A stretch of 64,000 nucleotides of DNA from Bowmanella yangjiangensis (GCF_017255015.1 NZ_JAFKCS010000006.1:124001-188000), one strand, 5' to 3'. Positions 26,687 through 35,835 are shown, counted from the first letter of the stretch. A program made the numbers and translations. Notes: generated from the letters alone by a model not told the origin.

Positions 26687-27385
26687 ATGCATACTCTGAC
26701 GCCTTCTCTTCCCCAGATTGCCGCCCTGATTGGTGAACCTGCCCGGGCCAGCATGTTGACAGCGTTAATGGCAGGTAAGGCACTCACAGCCACCGAACTT
26801 GCCTTGGAAGCCGATATCAGCAGTCAGACCGCCAGCAGCCATTTGGCCAAACTACTTAATGCAGGCCTGTTACAGGTACTGAAACAAGGACGACATAAGT
26901 ATTTTCGTTTACACAGTGCTGAAGTGGCTGCTTTATTGGAGAGCTTGCTGAACCTGTCAGTCAGCCTGACACCGCTGAATGTCAGCACCGGCCCACAAGA
27001 TCCTGCTCTGCGCTTCGCCAGAGTCTGCTATGACCACCTGGCCGGAGAACTGGGCGTGAGACTCTATGCCGGACTGCTGACAGAGGGCTTGATTACGGAG
27101 CAGGACACGCAGGCCAGCCTGACCGAGAAAGGCGTTCGCTTTTTTGAAGGAAAAGGCTGCGATGTCGAGCGCCTTAGGCGGAGCAAACGCCCTTTATGTC
27201 GGGCCTGTCTGGACTGGAGTGAACGCCGCCATCATCTGGCCGGTAGTCTGGGCTATTGGCTTTTACAGGATGTGATGAGTAAAGGCTGGGTAACCCGTCA
27301 ACCGGACTCAAGGGCGTTGTTGTTCAGCCCTTCAGGTAAACGGGCGCTGTGCAAACATTATCCATTACAAACTAGAGCGTGTTGA
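26687..27385 (+). CDS. ArsR/SmtB-type transcriptional regulator with altered C-terminus
   Basis: A 232-residue winged-helix regulator. The HTH reads GEPARASMLTALMAGKALTATELA ... SQTASSHLAKLLNAGLL, and the C-terminal half carries CRACLDWSERR, common in one ArsR subfamily. No Shine-Dalgarno sequence precedes the ATG, so the mRNA may be leaderless. A 264-bp MITE begins at 27375, replacing the last codons: the present end is QTRAC, whereas joining the flanks across the element gives QTSKAA and a stop. Function is probably retained, since only the tail changes. It is divergent from NIPSNAP-ABM-DUF6058, which it likely represses. Confidence 0.85.
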   Translation: MHTLTPSLPQIAALIGEPARASMLTALMAGKALTATELALEADISSQTASSHLAKLLNAGLLQVLKQGRHKYFRLHSAEVAALLESLLNLSVSLTPLNVSTGPQDPALRFARVCYDHLAGELGVRLYAGLLTEGLITEQDTQASLTEKGVRFFEGKGCDVERLRRSKRPLCRACLDWSERRHHLAGSLGYWLLQDVMSKGWVTRQPDSRALLFSPSGKRALCKHYPLQTRAC

Positions 27386-27638
27386 CCTTTTGAGTATAGA
27401 TTTTGTTCAAATCCAGCCCCTTCTGGTCACGACGCCGAGCTGCAGGCCTAGTGGGTCTAAGTCAAAGCCCGGCAACACCGAGCAGGAGGGGTTGGGTTGA
27501 ACCCTTCGGGCAGCGCTTGTGGGTCCTTTCTACGGCGTTATTACTCACTCATGTAGAATCACTACACCATGTTCGCTCTGCCTTGAATAAAGGGCCCACA
27601 AACTGCTGAAAAATCATACTCAAAAGGTCAACACGCTC
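27375..27638. mobile_element. 264-bp MITE with IS630-like ends
   Basis: Terminal inverted repeats start GAGCGTGTTGACCTTTTGAG on the left and end with the exact complement on the right, matching for about 22 bp and partly beyond. A TA flanks each side (27373-27374 and 27639-27640), and removing the element restores CTAG, the target preferred by IS630-family transposases. The interior encodes no transposase; it is GC-rich with a stop-filled GGGTT/AACCC-containing middle. It is therefore a non-autonomous element. The left end supplies the stop codon of the ArsR-type gene. Confidence 0.85.
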
Positions 27639-27652
27639 TAGTAAGGCAGCAT

Positions 27653-27679
27653 AAAAAAGCCCGACAAAGTGCCGGGCCC
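27653..27679 (-). terminator. Intrinsic terminator after the RND pump gene
   Basis: On the minus strand GCCCGGCACTTTGTCGGGC forms a stem followed by TTTTTT, a few bases after the RND stop at 27684. Confidence 0.85.
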
Positions 27680-27683
27680 TTTA

Positions 27684-30600
27684 TCAGTGCTCCAGTGCCT
27701 CGACAGCATCAAGTTCACGTTCCAGACGCAGGCTTTCATCCGCACGCGGTTTGGTAAAGCGGGCCAGAGCCAGATACAACACAGGGGTTAAGTACAAGGT
27801 GAACACCACCGCCAGCCCCAGGCCACCAAATACGACCCAGCCGATGGCATTACGCGCTTCGGCCCCTGCACCTACCGAGAGGATTAATGGCAAACCACCC
27901 AGAATAGTGGAGAACAAAGTCATGGCAATGGGGCGCAAACGGATCACCGCGGCCTTTTCCACTGCTTCACGCACGCTCAAGCCCTTGTCACGCAACTGGT
28001 CGGCAAACTCCACCAACAAAATGGAGTTTTTCGCCAACAGACCAATTAACATCACCAGGCCTATCTGCGAGTAGATATTGATGGAGGTGCCAGTTAAAAA
28101 CAGCGCCAGCAGCGCCGCGGCAATACCAAAAGGGACGGTCAGCATCACCACTATGGCACTGTTGACACTTTCAAACTGCGCGGCCAATACCAGCAAAACA
28201 ATCACAAAGGCCAGCACATAAGTGAGCACCACCTCGTTGGCCGTTTCCTCAAAAGTCAGCGCTTCGCCCTTAAACACTAAGGCAATATTGCTTGGCAGGC
28301 TTTGCTCGGCCAGGCCTCTGAGTTTTTCCACCGCATCACTCATGGTCATTTCTGCGGGCAGTTCCATATCCAGACCAATAGCACGGCGCTGGGCATGGCG
28401 TTCAAGCTCCGCTGCCACCCCTTCCTCACTGATACTGGCGAGGCTGGATAAGGGCACCAACTGGCCACTGCGCGAGCCCACATACAGGTTTGATAAATCA
28501 CTGGGATCATTGATGGTGTGATTCTGTGCCTGCAGCATAATAGGAATGGATTGGTCACCCACATTTAAGTCCGCCACATCGTCGCCATTAATGGCGCTGC
28601 GTAAGGTGGTGGAAATATCCGACAATGACACACCCAGCTCTTCTGCCCGGCGTCTGTCGATATTCACCCTAAGCTGCGGCTGGGTCGGTTTATAGGAAAT
28701 ATTCACCTTACCCACATCCGGCATGCTTTGCTCTATAACCTTGGCAAAATCCAGTGCGGCGGCATAAATGCTTGTGTAGTTTTCACCTGTCAGGGCCAGT
28801 TCAATGCCGCCCCCCTGGCCACGTAAATTCAGGCTGTTGGAACCAAAGGCGCGCCCTGGCGCACCGGGATTCTGACCAAGAGGGCCACGAATTTCGTTAA
28901 TAATATCCTGCTGACTGTGGCTACGTTCACTCCAATCTTTAAGGGGCACGGTAATAAATACGATATTGGGATCCCACTGCCCCACTACTGTATAAATAGA
29001 GTCAATATCCCCGGCATCCACATAAGGCAGCAGCACTTCTTCCATGGCCCTGGCTTGTCTGTCCATAAAGTTCAGACCAACTCCATCCGGACCCCGAGCA
29101 AAAATACGTATCTTGCCCCTATCCTCACTGGGCAATAGTTCATTCTCCAATTGCTGATACAAGGCACTGGCCGCGCCAGCCGCCAGAATACAAGCAAAGA
29201 AGGTTAGCCAGGCGTGCTCAAGCACCCAGTGCAAACTGCGACTGTAGCCATTGAGCAAACGTTGACCCATACCGTTAAACAAATGGCTGCCACCGTTTTT
29301 CACCGGCAATCTGGCCGTTAATGCCGGTACCAGGGACAGCGCCACAAAAGATGAAATGATCACCGCGCCAGCCAGCACCCCACCAAACTCGCGGAACAAT
29401 CTCCCGGCCGTTGACGGTAAAAACGCAATAGGCACGAATACCGCAGCCAGCACTGCAGTGGTAGCCACCACTGCAAAGAACACCTCGCGGCTGCCAATCA
29501 CCGCGGCGGCGCGGGCGCCGAGCCCCATTCCACGGCGACGCTGAATATTTTCCGATACCACAATGGCATCATCGACGATAAGCCCGGTCGCCAGTACCAA
29601 GGCTAATAGGGTCAAAATATTCACGGAGAAACCCAAAGCCCAGATAATGGCCAGTGACCCGACCAAAGCCACCGGAATCGACAAGGCCGGCACAATAGTG
29701 GCGCGCCATGAACCAATAAACACCCACAAAGTGGCAATAACCAGCAAAATGGTCAGCCCCAATGAGGTGATAACTTCTTCAACCGAGCCACGGATAAACT
29801 GTGCATCATCCGAGGTAATCTGAAACTTAAGCTCTGGAAACCGCACTTCCAGGCGCTTGACCATGGCCAGCACTTCGTCTGAGATCTCTATGGTATTGGA
29901 GCGGGCCTGACGAATAATCTCCAGGCCAATTACCGGCTTGCCATCCAGGCGCACAAAGCTCTGCGCATCCGCTGGGCCAAAATACACTGAGGCAATATCA
30001 CCGATACGGGTATCACCGCGCACTACTATATCTTCCACCTGTTCGGCGGTCACCGAGGTGGCATCAGCACGTACAATCAAAGTTTGGTCGGTGGAGCGCA
30101 GGCTACCTGCCGGCACATCAAAGGGGGCCTGACGCAGCACCGCGGCTACATCAGGTACGGTCAGGCCAAAACTGGTCAAACGCAATGGGTCAATCATAAC
30201 CCTGAGTACCCGTTCACGGTCACCGTTAAGGCGCACATCGGCGACCCCAGGAATACTTAAGAACAGCGGCGCCAGGTCTGTTTCAACCCGCTCGGTCAGT
30301 GCTTCAAGTTCAAGTTTGTCGCTGGATACCGCCAGGCTCACCACGGATTCTGCGTCGTTATCGGCCTTAATAATAGATAAACGCTCGACATCATCGGGTA
30401 GTTGGCGCTGCACCCGGCTGACCGCTTCGCGTGTCTCGTTGGCGGCATTATCCAAATCGATACCAGGACGAAACTCCACCATCACCCTGGCGTTGCCTTC
30501 CTCGGAATTGGCACGAATGCTTTTTACTCCGCTAACCCGGGCCACCGCCCCTTCCAAACGACTGGTGACTTCGGTATCCACGGTTTCCGGTGAACCACCA

Positions 30601-30782
30601 GGGAAATTGGCGGTAACGGTTACAATCGGCCGGTCAACATCCGGCAGTTCTCGCACTTCAACACCATTGATGGCAGCAAAACCAGCAATAATGATCAGCA
30701 AGTTGAGCACCACAATCAGAACCGGGCGGCGAATGGACAGCGAAGGCAGATCGCTGGTTTGTAAGTATTGTTTGAAACTCAT
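27684..30782 (-). CDS. RND-family efflux pump inner-membrane transporter (HAE1 type)
   Basis: 1032-residue proton-driven multidrug-type exporter of the AcrB/VexH class. It has twelve membrane helices with two large periplasmic loops. The proton-relay Asp pair is in LATGLIVDDAIVVSEN in TM4, and the corresponding TM10 Lys is in the segment LIGLLAKNSILLVEFA. The N-terminus SLSIRRPVLIVVLNLLII is typical. The adaptor gene precedes it by 5 bp. No outer-membrane TolC partner is encoded here, so it probably uses a shared TolC. Substrate unknown. Confidence 0.93.
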   Translation of the reverse strand: MSFKQYLQTSDLPSLSIRRPVLIVVLNLLIIIAGFAAINGVEVRELPDVDRPIVTVTANFPGGSPETVDTEVTSRLEGAVARVSGVKSIRANSEEGNARVMVEFRPGIDLDNAANETREAVSRVQRQLPDDVERLSIIKADNDAESVVSLAVSSDKLELEALTERVETDLAPLFLSIPGVADVRLNGDRERVLRVMIDPLRLTSFGLTVPDVAAVLRQAPFDVPAGSLRSTDQTLIVRADATSVTAEQVEDIVVRGDTRIGDIASVYFGPADAQSFVRLDGKPVIGLEIIRQARSNTIEISDEVLAMVKRLEVRFPELKFQITSDDAQFIRGSVEEVITSLGLTILLVIATLWVFIGSWRATIVPALSIPVALVGSLAIIWALGFSVNILTLLALVLATGLIVDDAIVVSENIQRRRGMGLGARAAAVIGSREVFFAVVATTAVLAAVFVPIAFLPSTAGRLFREFGGVLAGAVIISSFVALSLVPALTARLPVKNGGSHLFNGMGQRLLNGYSRSLHWVLEHAWLTFFACILAAGAASALYQQLENELLPSEDRGKIRIFARGPDGVGLNFMDRQARAMEEVLLPYVDAGDIDSIYTVVGQWDPNIVFITVPLKDWSERSHSQQDIINEIRGPLGQNPGAPGRAFGSNSLNLRGQGGGIELALTGENYTSIYAAALDFAKVIEQSMPDVGKVNISYKPTQPQLRVNIDRRRAEELGVSLSDISTTLRSAINGDDVADLNVGDQSIPIMLQAQNHTINDPSDLSNLYVGSRSGQLVPLSSLASISEEGVAAELERHAQRRAIGLDMELPAEMTMSDAVEKLRGLAEQSLPSNIALVFKGEALTFEETANEVVLTYVLAFVIVLLVLAAQFESVNSAIVVMLTVPFGIAAALLALFLTGTSINIYSQIGLVMLIGLLAKNSILLVEFADQLRDKGLSVREAVEKAAVIRLRPIAMTLFSTILGGLPLILSVGAGAEARNAIGWVVFGGLGLAVVFTLYLTPVLYLALARFTKPRADESLRLERELDAVEALEH

Positions 30783-30787
30783 GCTGC

Positions 30788-31822
30788 TTACCCTTTGGCG
30801 ATAGTGACGGCCTGGCCTTCACGCAAACTCTGGATCCCTTCGGTAATCAGTTGCTCATCCTCTCCCAAGGCACCAGATACCAGCAAGCGGCCTTTCAGAC
30901 GTTGCTTAATCTGCACTTCAACACGCTTAGCTTTGCCATCTCTGGCCACCCACACATAAGCGCCGTTGGCTCCCCAGGCCAGCGCCACTTCGGGTACCAC
31001 GGCATGCTTGTCGCCTTGCATATTCAGCTCAACGCGAAAACTCATACCAGGGCGGTAAACATCGTTGTGATTATCAATAATGGCGCGTACCGCCAGGGTA
31101 CGACTGGTGGTATCGATGCGCGAATCCAGTTCGGCAATCTGGGCTTTAATCTCAGTACCCTGACTTTGCCATGGCTTGAGGGTTAACGTGGCTCCGGCTT
31201 GCAGCATATCAAGAGCCGCTTCAGGGGCGCGAAAATTTACATAGAGCTGTTTTCGACTATCTATGCTGGTAATAGCCGTTTGCAGATTGATTCGGTCGCC
31301 GACTTCCACCTCAGTGAGACCCACTACCCCATCAAATGGCGCCAGTACCGAGCGGTCCTGCAACTCCACTTTGGCTTCTTCCAATTGGACTTTGGCCAGA
31401 TCGCGCTGGGTTACCGCATCATCCAACTGGCTTTGCGCAATAGCACCACGCTTGCGGCTGTCGGTTAATCGTTCCACGGTGCGCTCAGCATCAGCCAGTA
31501 AAATAGTGGCCCTTTCAACGGCCACTTTTTGGCGCCTGGCATCCAGCTCTAACAGCACTTGCCCTTTGCTAACCCTGTCACCGGGTTTGAAATGCACGGC
31601 TACCACCCGGTCTGCCGCCGCCGGATACAACACCACAGAGTGCAGTGCCTCGGCTGTGCCTACCGCTTCAACCCGACTGGTTTCATGTTCAAACTGAAGG
31701 TCAGTGGCCAACACTCTGGCTGCCCTTGGACCACCCGGCGCGCCTTGCGCAATCACAGAACTGGAATAGCTGGCCAGCACCAGCAAACACCCGCATACCG
31801 CCGCAGGCATGGAAAGCTTCAT
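30788..31822 (-). CDS. RND efflux periplasmic adaptor subunit (membrane fusion protein)
   Basis: 344 aa, with a signal peptide (AAVCGCLLVLASYSSSVIAQ). Barrel-sandwich halves (VVAVHFKPGDRVSKGQVLLELD and RSVLAPFDGVVGLTEVEVGD) flank an alpha-helical hairpin (residues ~110-150, LLADAERTVERL), followed by beta-barrel and membrane-proximal domains. It links the RND pump to the outer-membrane channel. First gene of a two-gene operon, whose promoter lies in 31823-31914. Confidence 0.92.
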   Translation of the reverse strand: MKLSMPAAVCGCLLVLASYSSSVIAQGAPGGPRAARVLATDLQFEHETSRVEAVGTAEALHSVVLYPAAADRVVAVHFKPGDRVSKGQVLLELDARRQKVAVERATILLADAERTVERLTDSRKRGAIAQSQLDDAVTQRDLAKVQLEEAKVELQDRSVLAPFDGVVGLTEVEVGDRINLQTAITSIDSRKQLYVNFRAPEAALDMLQAGATLTLKPWQSQGTEIKAQIAELDSRIDTTSRTLAVRAIIDNHNDVYRPGMSFRVELNMQGDKHAVVPEVALAWGANGAYVWVARDGKAKRVEVQIKQRLKGRLLVSGALGEDEQLITEGIQSLREGQAVTIAKG

Positions 31823-31914
31823 GAAATATCCTTGATACGTAGTTATCTGCTCACGTTAGTACGCAAGCTGCTTATATTTGGATTTAATCGGGAACGGACT
31901 ATAAAGCAAGTCCA

Positions 31915-31952
31915 GTAAAACGCCTCCTGAACTTCGACCAACAGAAGGCGTT
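31915..31952 (-). terminator. Intrinsic terminator after the anion transporter gene
   Basis: Minus-strand stem AACGCCTTCTG / CAGGAGGCGTT (one mismatch) followed by TTTT, about 80 bp beyond the transporter stop and upstream of the RND operon promoter. Confidence 0.75.
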
Positions 31953-32031
31953 GAGAGTTAATTTACTATTCTTTGACCTGACATTAGCGGCCTTGACGAT
32001 TTCTTTACACTTCATCAATCAGTCATCGGGT

Positions 32032-33399
32032 TCACGCCAGCATCAAGTACACCACCAGAGTGACAATAACCGCCACCAGTAGATTTAATACCAAGCCTTC
32101 CCGCGCCATGGTTCGAATCGACACTTTCTCAGTGCTGTAAACAATGGCATTGGGAGCAGTGGCAACAGGCAACATAAAGGCACAGCTGGCACTGATGGCC
32201 GCTGGGATCATCAATAACTTGGGGTCGACCCCTGCAGCCACGCCAGCGGTGGCAAGTATCGGCATCAGCAAGGTTGCCGTTGCCGTATTAGAGGTAATCT
32301 CGGTTAGGAAGGTCACAAATAAGCACAAGGCCAGAATTAGCAGCAACACCGGAAGTTCAGATAAGCCACCCAACCATTGCCCCATGGCTGCACTTAAGCC
32401 GGATGCATCAAAGGCTTTGGCAACACAAATACCGCCGGCGAATAAAAGCAACATGCCCCAGGGAATGTCATTGGCGGTTTTCCAATCCAACAATTTCTCA
32501 CCGGCTTGTTTACCTGTGGGGGTTAAAAACATGGCGACGACTCCCGCTAAGGCAATAGTGCTGTCACCCACAGACTCAAGACCCAACCAGGCTGTCCAGT
32601 AGGGCCTGAAAATCCAGGCGGCGGCCACCACTGAAAACACGTAAAGCACGCGTTTTTCACCACTGTCCCACTTACCTGCCGCCGGCATCCGTAAATTGTT
32701 CAGCGCACCTAATCCCCTGGTGAGCCATAAGGCCATTAACGGAATGGCGATAAGCACTATGGGTAGACCAAAACTCATCCAGTCAAGGAAGCTGATTTCC
32801 TTGCCCTGGGACTGGCTATAAACACTCATGAAAATAATATTAGGCGGTGTGCCTATGGGTGTTCCTACTCCGCCCAGACTCGCTGAATAAGCAATACCTA
32901 ACAGAATAGCCGCCGCCAAACGGGGCTCCTGCACTCTGGCGATCACCGCCAGCGCGATAGGCAATAACATCAGGGTAGTGGCGGTGTTAGAGATCCACAT
33001 GGACAACAGCGCAGCGGTAAGCATAAAACCCAGCACCAGTCGCCTGGCACTATCAGCCCCGGTGAGTTTAACCATGTAAAACGCAAAACGACTGTGGACA
33101 TTGGATTTTTCCAATGCCTTGGAGAGCATAAACGCGCCCATCAGCAGAATAATCACATGGCTACCAAGGGATGACGCCGCCTGCTGATGAGTGAGCACCC
33201 CGGTCATTGGAAAGGCAGCGAATGGGATCAAAGACGTTGCCGGGATCGGCATTGCCTCAGTGATCCAGTAAAACGCCGTCAGTAAGGTGATGCTGGCGGT
33301 CCAGACAATAGGTAGAGGCAAACCTTGCTGATACAAAAGCCCCCACAACAACCCTGCCAATATTGGACCTGACAGCAATAACGAGGTTTTAACCGGCAT
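32032..33399 (-). CDS. DASS (SLC13)-family sodium:anion symporter
   Basis: 455-residue membrane transporter for di- or tricarboxylates or sulfate, coupled to sodium. The family's two SNT-type motifs are visible as WISNTATTLMLLPIA and TEITSNTATATLLMP, along with TPIGTPPNIIF and the N-terminal TEAMPIPATSLIP. I start at the ATG at 33399, preceded by GGAAA, because it gives the standard N-terminus; it overlaps the end of the NagZ-like gene by 11 bp. The substrate cannot be told from sequence. Confidence 0.88.
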   Translation of the reverse strand: MPVKTSLLLSGPILAGLLWGLLYQQGLPLPIVWTASITLLTAFYWITEAMPIPATSLIPFAAFPMTGVLTHQQAASSLGSHVIILLMGAFMLSKALEKSNVHSRFAFYMVKLTGADSARRLVLGFMLTAALLSMWISNTATTLMLLPIALAVIARVQEPRLAAAILLGIAYSASLGGVGTPIGTPPNIIFMSVYSQSQGKEISFLDWMSFGLPIVLIAIPLMALWLTRGLGALNNLRMPAAGKWDSGEKRVLYVFSVVAAAWIFRPYWTAWLGLESVGDSTIALAGVVAMFLTPTGKQAGEKLLDWKTANDIPWGMLLLFAGGICVAKAFDASGLSAAMGQWLGGLSELPVLLLILALCLFVTFLTEITSNTATATLLMPILATAGVAAGVDPKLLMIPAAISASCAFMLPVATAPNAIVYSTEKVSIRTMAREGLVLNLLVAVIVTLVVYLMLA

Positions 33400-34390
33400 G
33401 TAGTGTTTCCATCGCTGAATTGGCGGTTTGCCATAGTGTTTTTGTACGTAATGCTGAGAGACCGGGAGCGTCGCACTTGCGTAGCGCATTCAAGCGGCCA
33501 CTGGCCTGGTAGCTACTTGGTAGCGCATCCAAAACGGCAATAGCACCGTCCCGGTTACCACAAACCAACACCATATCGCATCCGGCATCCAATGCTTGGC
33601 GGGCACGCTCTGAAAACTCGCGGGTATGGCTGACACTGGCACTTAGATTGCCGGAGAACACCACACCGTCGAAGTCTAATTCCTTACGTAAAATATCCCG
33701 TAACCAGCGACGTGAGTAACAGGCCAATAACTTGTCCACCGCCGGATAGACCACATGGGCAACCATTACCGCATCCAGCAATTTTTGCTCTTGCATGGCC
33801 TGAAATACGCGTAAATCATGGTGGCGGATTTCTGCCAGAGGCCTTGGGTCGATGCGTTTTTCAACGTCAAGCACATAACCAAGACCAGGGAAATGCTTGC
33901 CCACGGTTTTCATACCCGCTTGTTGCATACCTTTTGCATAGCTGGCGGCCATTTCGATGACTTGTTGCGATTTGCTGTGAAAGGCACGATCGGCCACGAG
34001 TGGCGACGGGCCGAGAATGTCCAGCACCGGACCAAATGCCAGATCAATATCCAGCGCCAGTAACTCTGAGGCGGTCAGCCATCCGACCTGCTGAGCCAGT
34101 TGACAAGCTTTATCGAGCTGCCCTTCCGCATATCTGAACAAGACAGACAGCGGTGGTAATGGACTAAGACCACTTCTTAATATCTGACGAGCCCCACCTT
34201 CCTGTTCAATACCTATGAGTAGCGAATTGCGTGCATGTGTCCGGGTTTGTCCTATTAGTTCACCAAGCTGTTTCAGATCATAAATATTTCGGCTGGTTAA
34301 CATCACTCCACCAACCAGTGGATGATCAAGAATTTCTTTTTCTTCAACGCTCAGCTCATGTCCGGCCAAGTCAAACATCAGAGGACCCAT
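33389..34390 (-). CDS. NagZ-like GH3 protein, probably catalytically inactive
   Basis: 333 aa, aligning end to end with NagZ beta-N-acetylglucosaminidases (start MGPLMFDLAGHEL, HPLVGGVMLTSRN, GWLTASELLALDIDLAFGPVLD, GMKTVGKHFPG, DAGCDMVLVC). The catalytic residues differ. NagZ has KHFPGHGxxxxDSH; here it reads KHFPGLGYVLDVEKR, losing the acid/base His. The nucleophile motif FSDDLSM reads FSGNLSA (residues 245-251), losing the Asp. DQEGG reads EQEGG. A hydrolase seems unlikely, but a binding or sensing role is possible. The start at 34390 has GAGGAAGG just upstream. It follows two PilZ genes and overlaps the transporter gene. Confidence 0.85.
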   Translation of the reverse strand: MGPLMFDLAGHELSVEEKEILDHPLVGGVMLTSRNIYDLKQLGELIGQTRTHARNSLLIGIEQEGGARQILRSGLSPLPPLSVLFRYAEGQLDKACQLAQQVGWLTASELLALDIDLAFGPVLDILGPSPLVADRAFHSKSQQVIEMAASYAKGMQQAGMKTVGKHFPGLGYVLDVEKRIDPRPLAEIRHHDLRVFQAMQEQKLLDAVMVAHVVYPAVDKLLACYSRRWLRDILRKELDFDGVVFSGNLSASVSHTREFSERARQALDAGCDMVLVCGNRDGAIAVLDALPSSYQASGRLNALRKCDAPGLSALRTKTLWQTANSAMETLHAG

Positions 34391-34450
34391 GCCCTTCCTC
34401 ATCAAATCAAAGTGCCAACACTTTAAATAATTGTAAATAAAAGGCAATGC

Positions 34451-35086
34451 TCAGGATAAATTCTGTACCCAGGCCTGAGGGGCGACAAACTGCAATCCCA
34501 CACTGACACCTTCGCGCCCTTCCCTATGATTACGTACATGGGCAGTGAGGGCTTGTTTGGGACCTTGTGTGCATTCTATGGCCAGTGCTACTTCAGTCTT
34601 GTCCCAGTCTTGAAGTTCGGGAACCTGGGGCAATAAAAGCCGACAACCGCCTTCGGAGATATCGGTAACCTGCCCCACATAGTTCCTTCCCGCAAAAGTC
34701 ACCGTTGCAGGCAAATTAACCTCATTGCGGGCGGTATCGCGCAGGCTACGTTTGGCCACATCATCAGGAAAGGTCAGAAAAATCAGATGGTCAGGGAAAC
34801 GCATAAGCTGCAATACCTCGGCCTTAAAGGCAAAGATCTCGCCCAATTCATCTTCAACCAAATAACGGCAGACCACGGCCATACCGGTTAACTGTTCCCC
34901 AAGCGGCCAATTTTGCGGGTCGAAACGTAAGGCAATGTAACGACCGATACGCAGTCCCATCAGCTCGGCATGGTAGCGGCGCTTTTGTAGCTCAAGCAGT
35001 TGTACATCAACACGCATGCCAAAGGTCAAATGCTCGATCCAATAGTGATCATCGGCCTTATCCGGTTCGTTGAATGTTGGCTGCAT
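34451..35086 (-). CDS. YcgR-like PilZ-domain c-di-GMP receptor
   Basis: A 211-residue cytoplasmic protein with an N-terminal YcgR-N-like beta domain (residues ~15-105: GMRVDVQLL, GLRIGRYIALRF, FAFKAEVLQL) and a C-terminal PilZ domain. The c-di-GMP motifs are RDTAR (RxxxR) before the first PilZ strand and DISEGG (DxSxxG) in the barrel, so binding is expected. The family brakes flagella or alters enzymes at high c-di-GMP. It is paralogous to the next gene upstream and lies 60 bp before the NagZ-like gene. Confidence 0.88.
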   Translation of the reverse strand: MQPTFNEPDKADDHYWIEHLTFGMRVDVQLLELQKRRYHAELMGLRIGRYIALRFDPQNWPLGEQLTGMAVVCRYLVEDELGEIFAFKAEVLQLMRFPDHLIFLTFPDDVAKRSLRDTARNEVNLPATVTFAGRNYVGQVTDISEGGCRLLLPQVPELQDWDKTEVALAIECTQGPKQALTAHVRNHREGREGVSVGLQFVAPQAWVQNLS

Positions 35087-35181
35087 GATTCAACTCCTCA
35101 GGGTTTAGGTGATGGGTAGGACAGACAGTGCGAAGAAAACACCACCCTCGGCGGCGGGATGTAGCATTTAGTTAAGTGCAA

Positions 35182-35835
35182 TCACAGCGAAATGTCCAAA
35201 TCCGGTTGTTCTTCATCAAATTGCACGCCTATGGTCAAAAAGCCATCCTGCATTTTTGAGTTTCTCACCATACCGCTAACTTCCTTTTGGATCCCTCGCT
35301 CGGGCCAATCGATACGAATCAGTATTGGCAGCAAATTCACCTTGCGCCCGGTATGGGAAGCGTCGAACTGAAAGCGGCAGCCTTTGCCTGACACATCAAC
35401 AAGGACACCATTAAAGGAGGGAGAGGTACCTTGAGCACTACGTAACGAAATAGCGGCAGGAATCTTCAGGCTTTGGCGCTTGGTAGCCCGTAGCGGGCGT
35501 CGGTGGATTTCCGCAGGAAACGCCATAAACAACAGCTTATCAGGACGTCTTAAAGTGTTGACAATTTCACTCTTAAAGGCAAAACACTCACCCAGGCTGT
35601 CTTCAATCAGAAAGCGACAAACCGCAATTAAACCGGTGCAGTTCATACTTTGAGGAATAACAAATTCGTCAAACCGGATGATCAGATAGCGGCCAAATCT
35701 ATAACCGATCAATTCGCTTTGAAAACGACTGTCGTATTGATCCAACAGTTGAATATCAATACGCGTACCACTATGAACGTGGCTCAGCCACTCTTTGTCC
35801 TGCTCAGAGCAGGCTTGAATTATGACATTCTGCAA
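35182..35835 (-). CDS. YcgR-like PilZ-domain c-di-GMP receptor (paralogue)
   Basis: 217 aa with the same layout as its neighbour: a YcgR-N-like domain (GTRIDIQLL, GYRFGRYLIIRF, FAFKSEIVNTLRRPD) and a PilZ domain with RATKR and DVSGKG. The shared block order and spacing indicate a tandem duplication with considerable divergence. Predicted to bind c-di-GMP. It is the first gene of the PilZ-PilZ-NagZ-like-transporter group on the minus strand. Confidence 0.88.
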   Translation of the reverse strand: MQNVIIQACSEQDKEWLSHVHSGTRIDIQLLDQYDSRFQSELIGYRFGRYLIIRFDEFVIPQSMNCTGLIAVCRFLIEDSLGECFAFKSEIVNTLRRPDKLLFMAFPAEIHRRPLRATKRQSLKIPAAISLRSAQGTSPSFNGVLVDVSGKGCRFQFDASHTGRKVNLLPILIRIDWPERGIQKEVSGMVRNSKMQDGFLTIGVQFDEEQPDLDISL

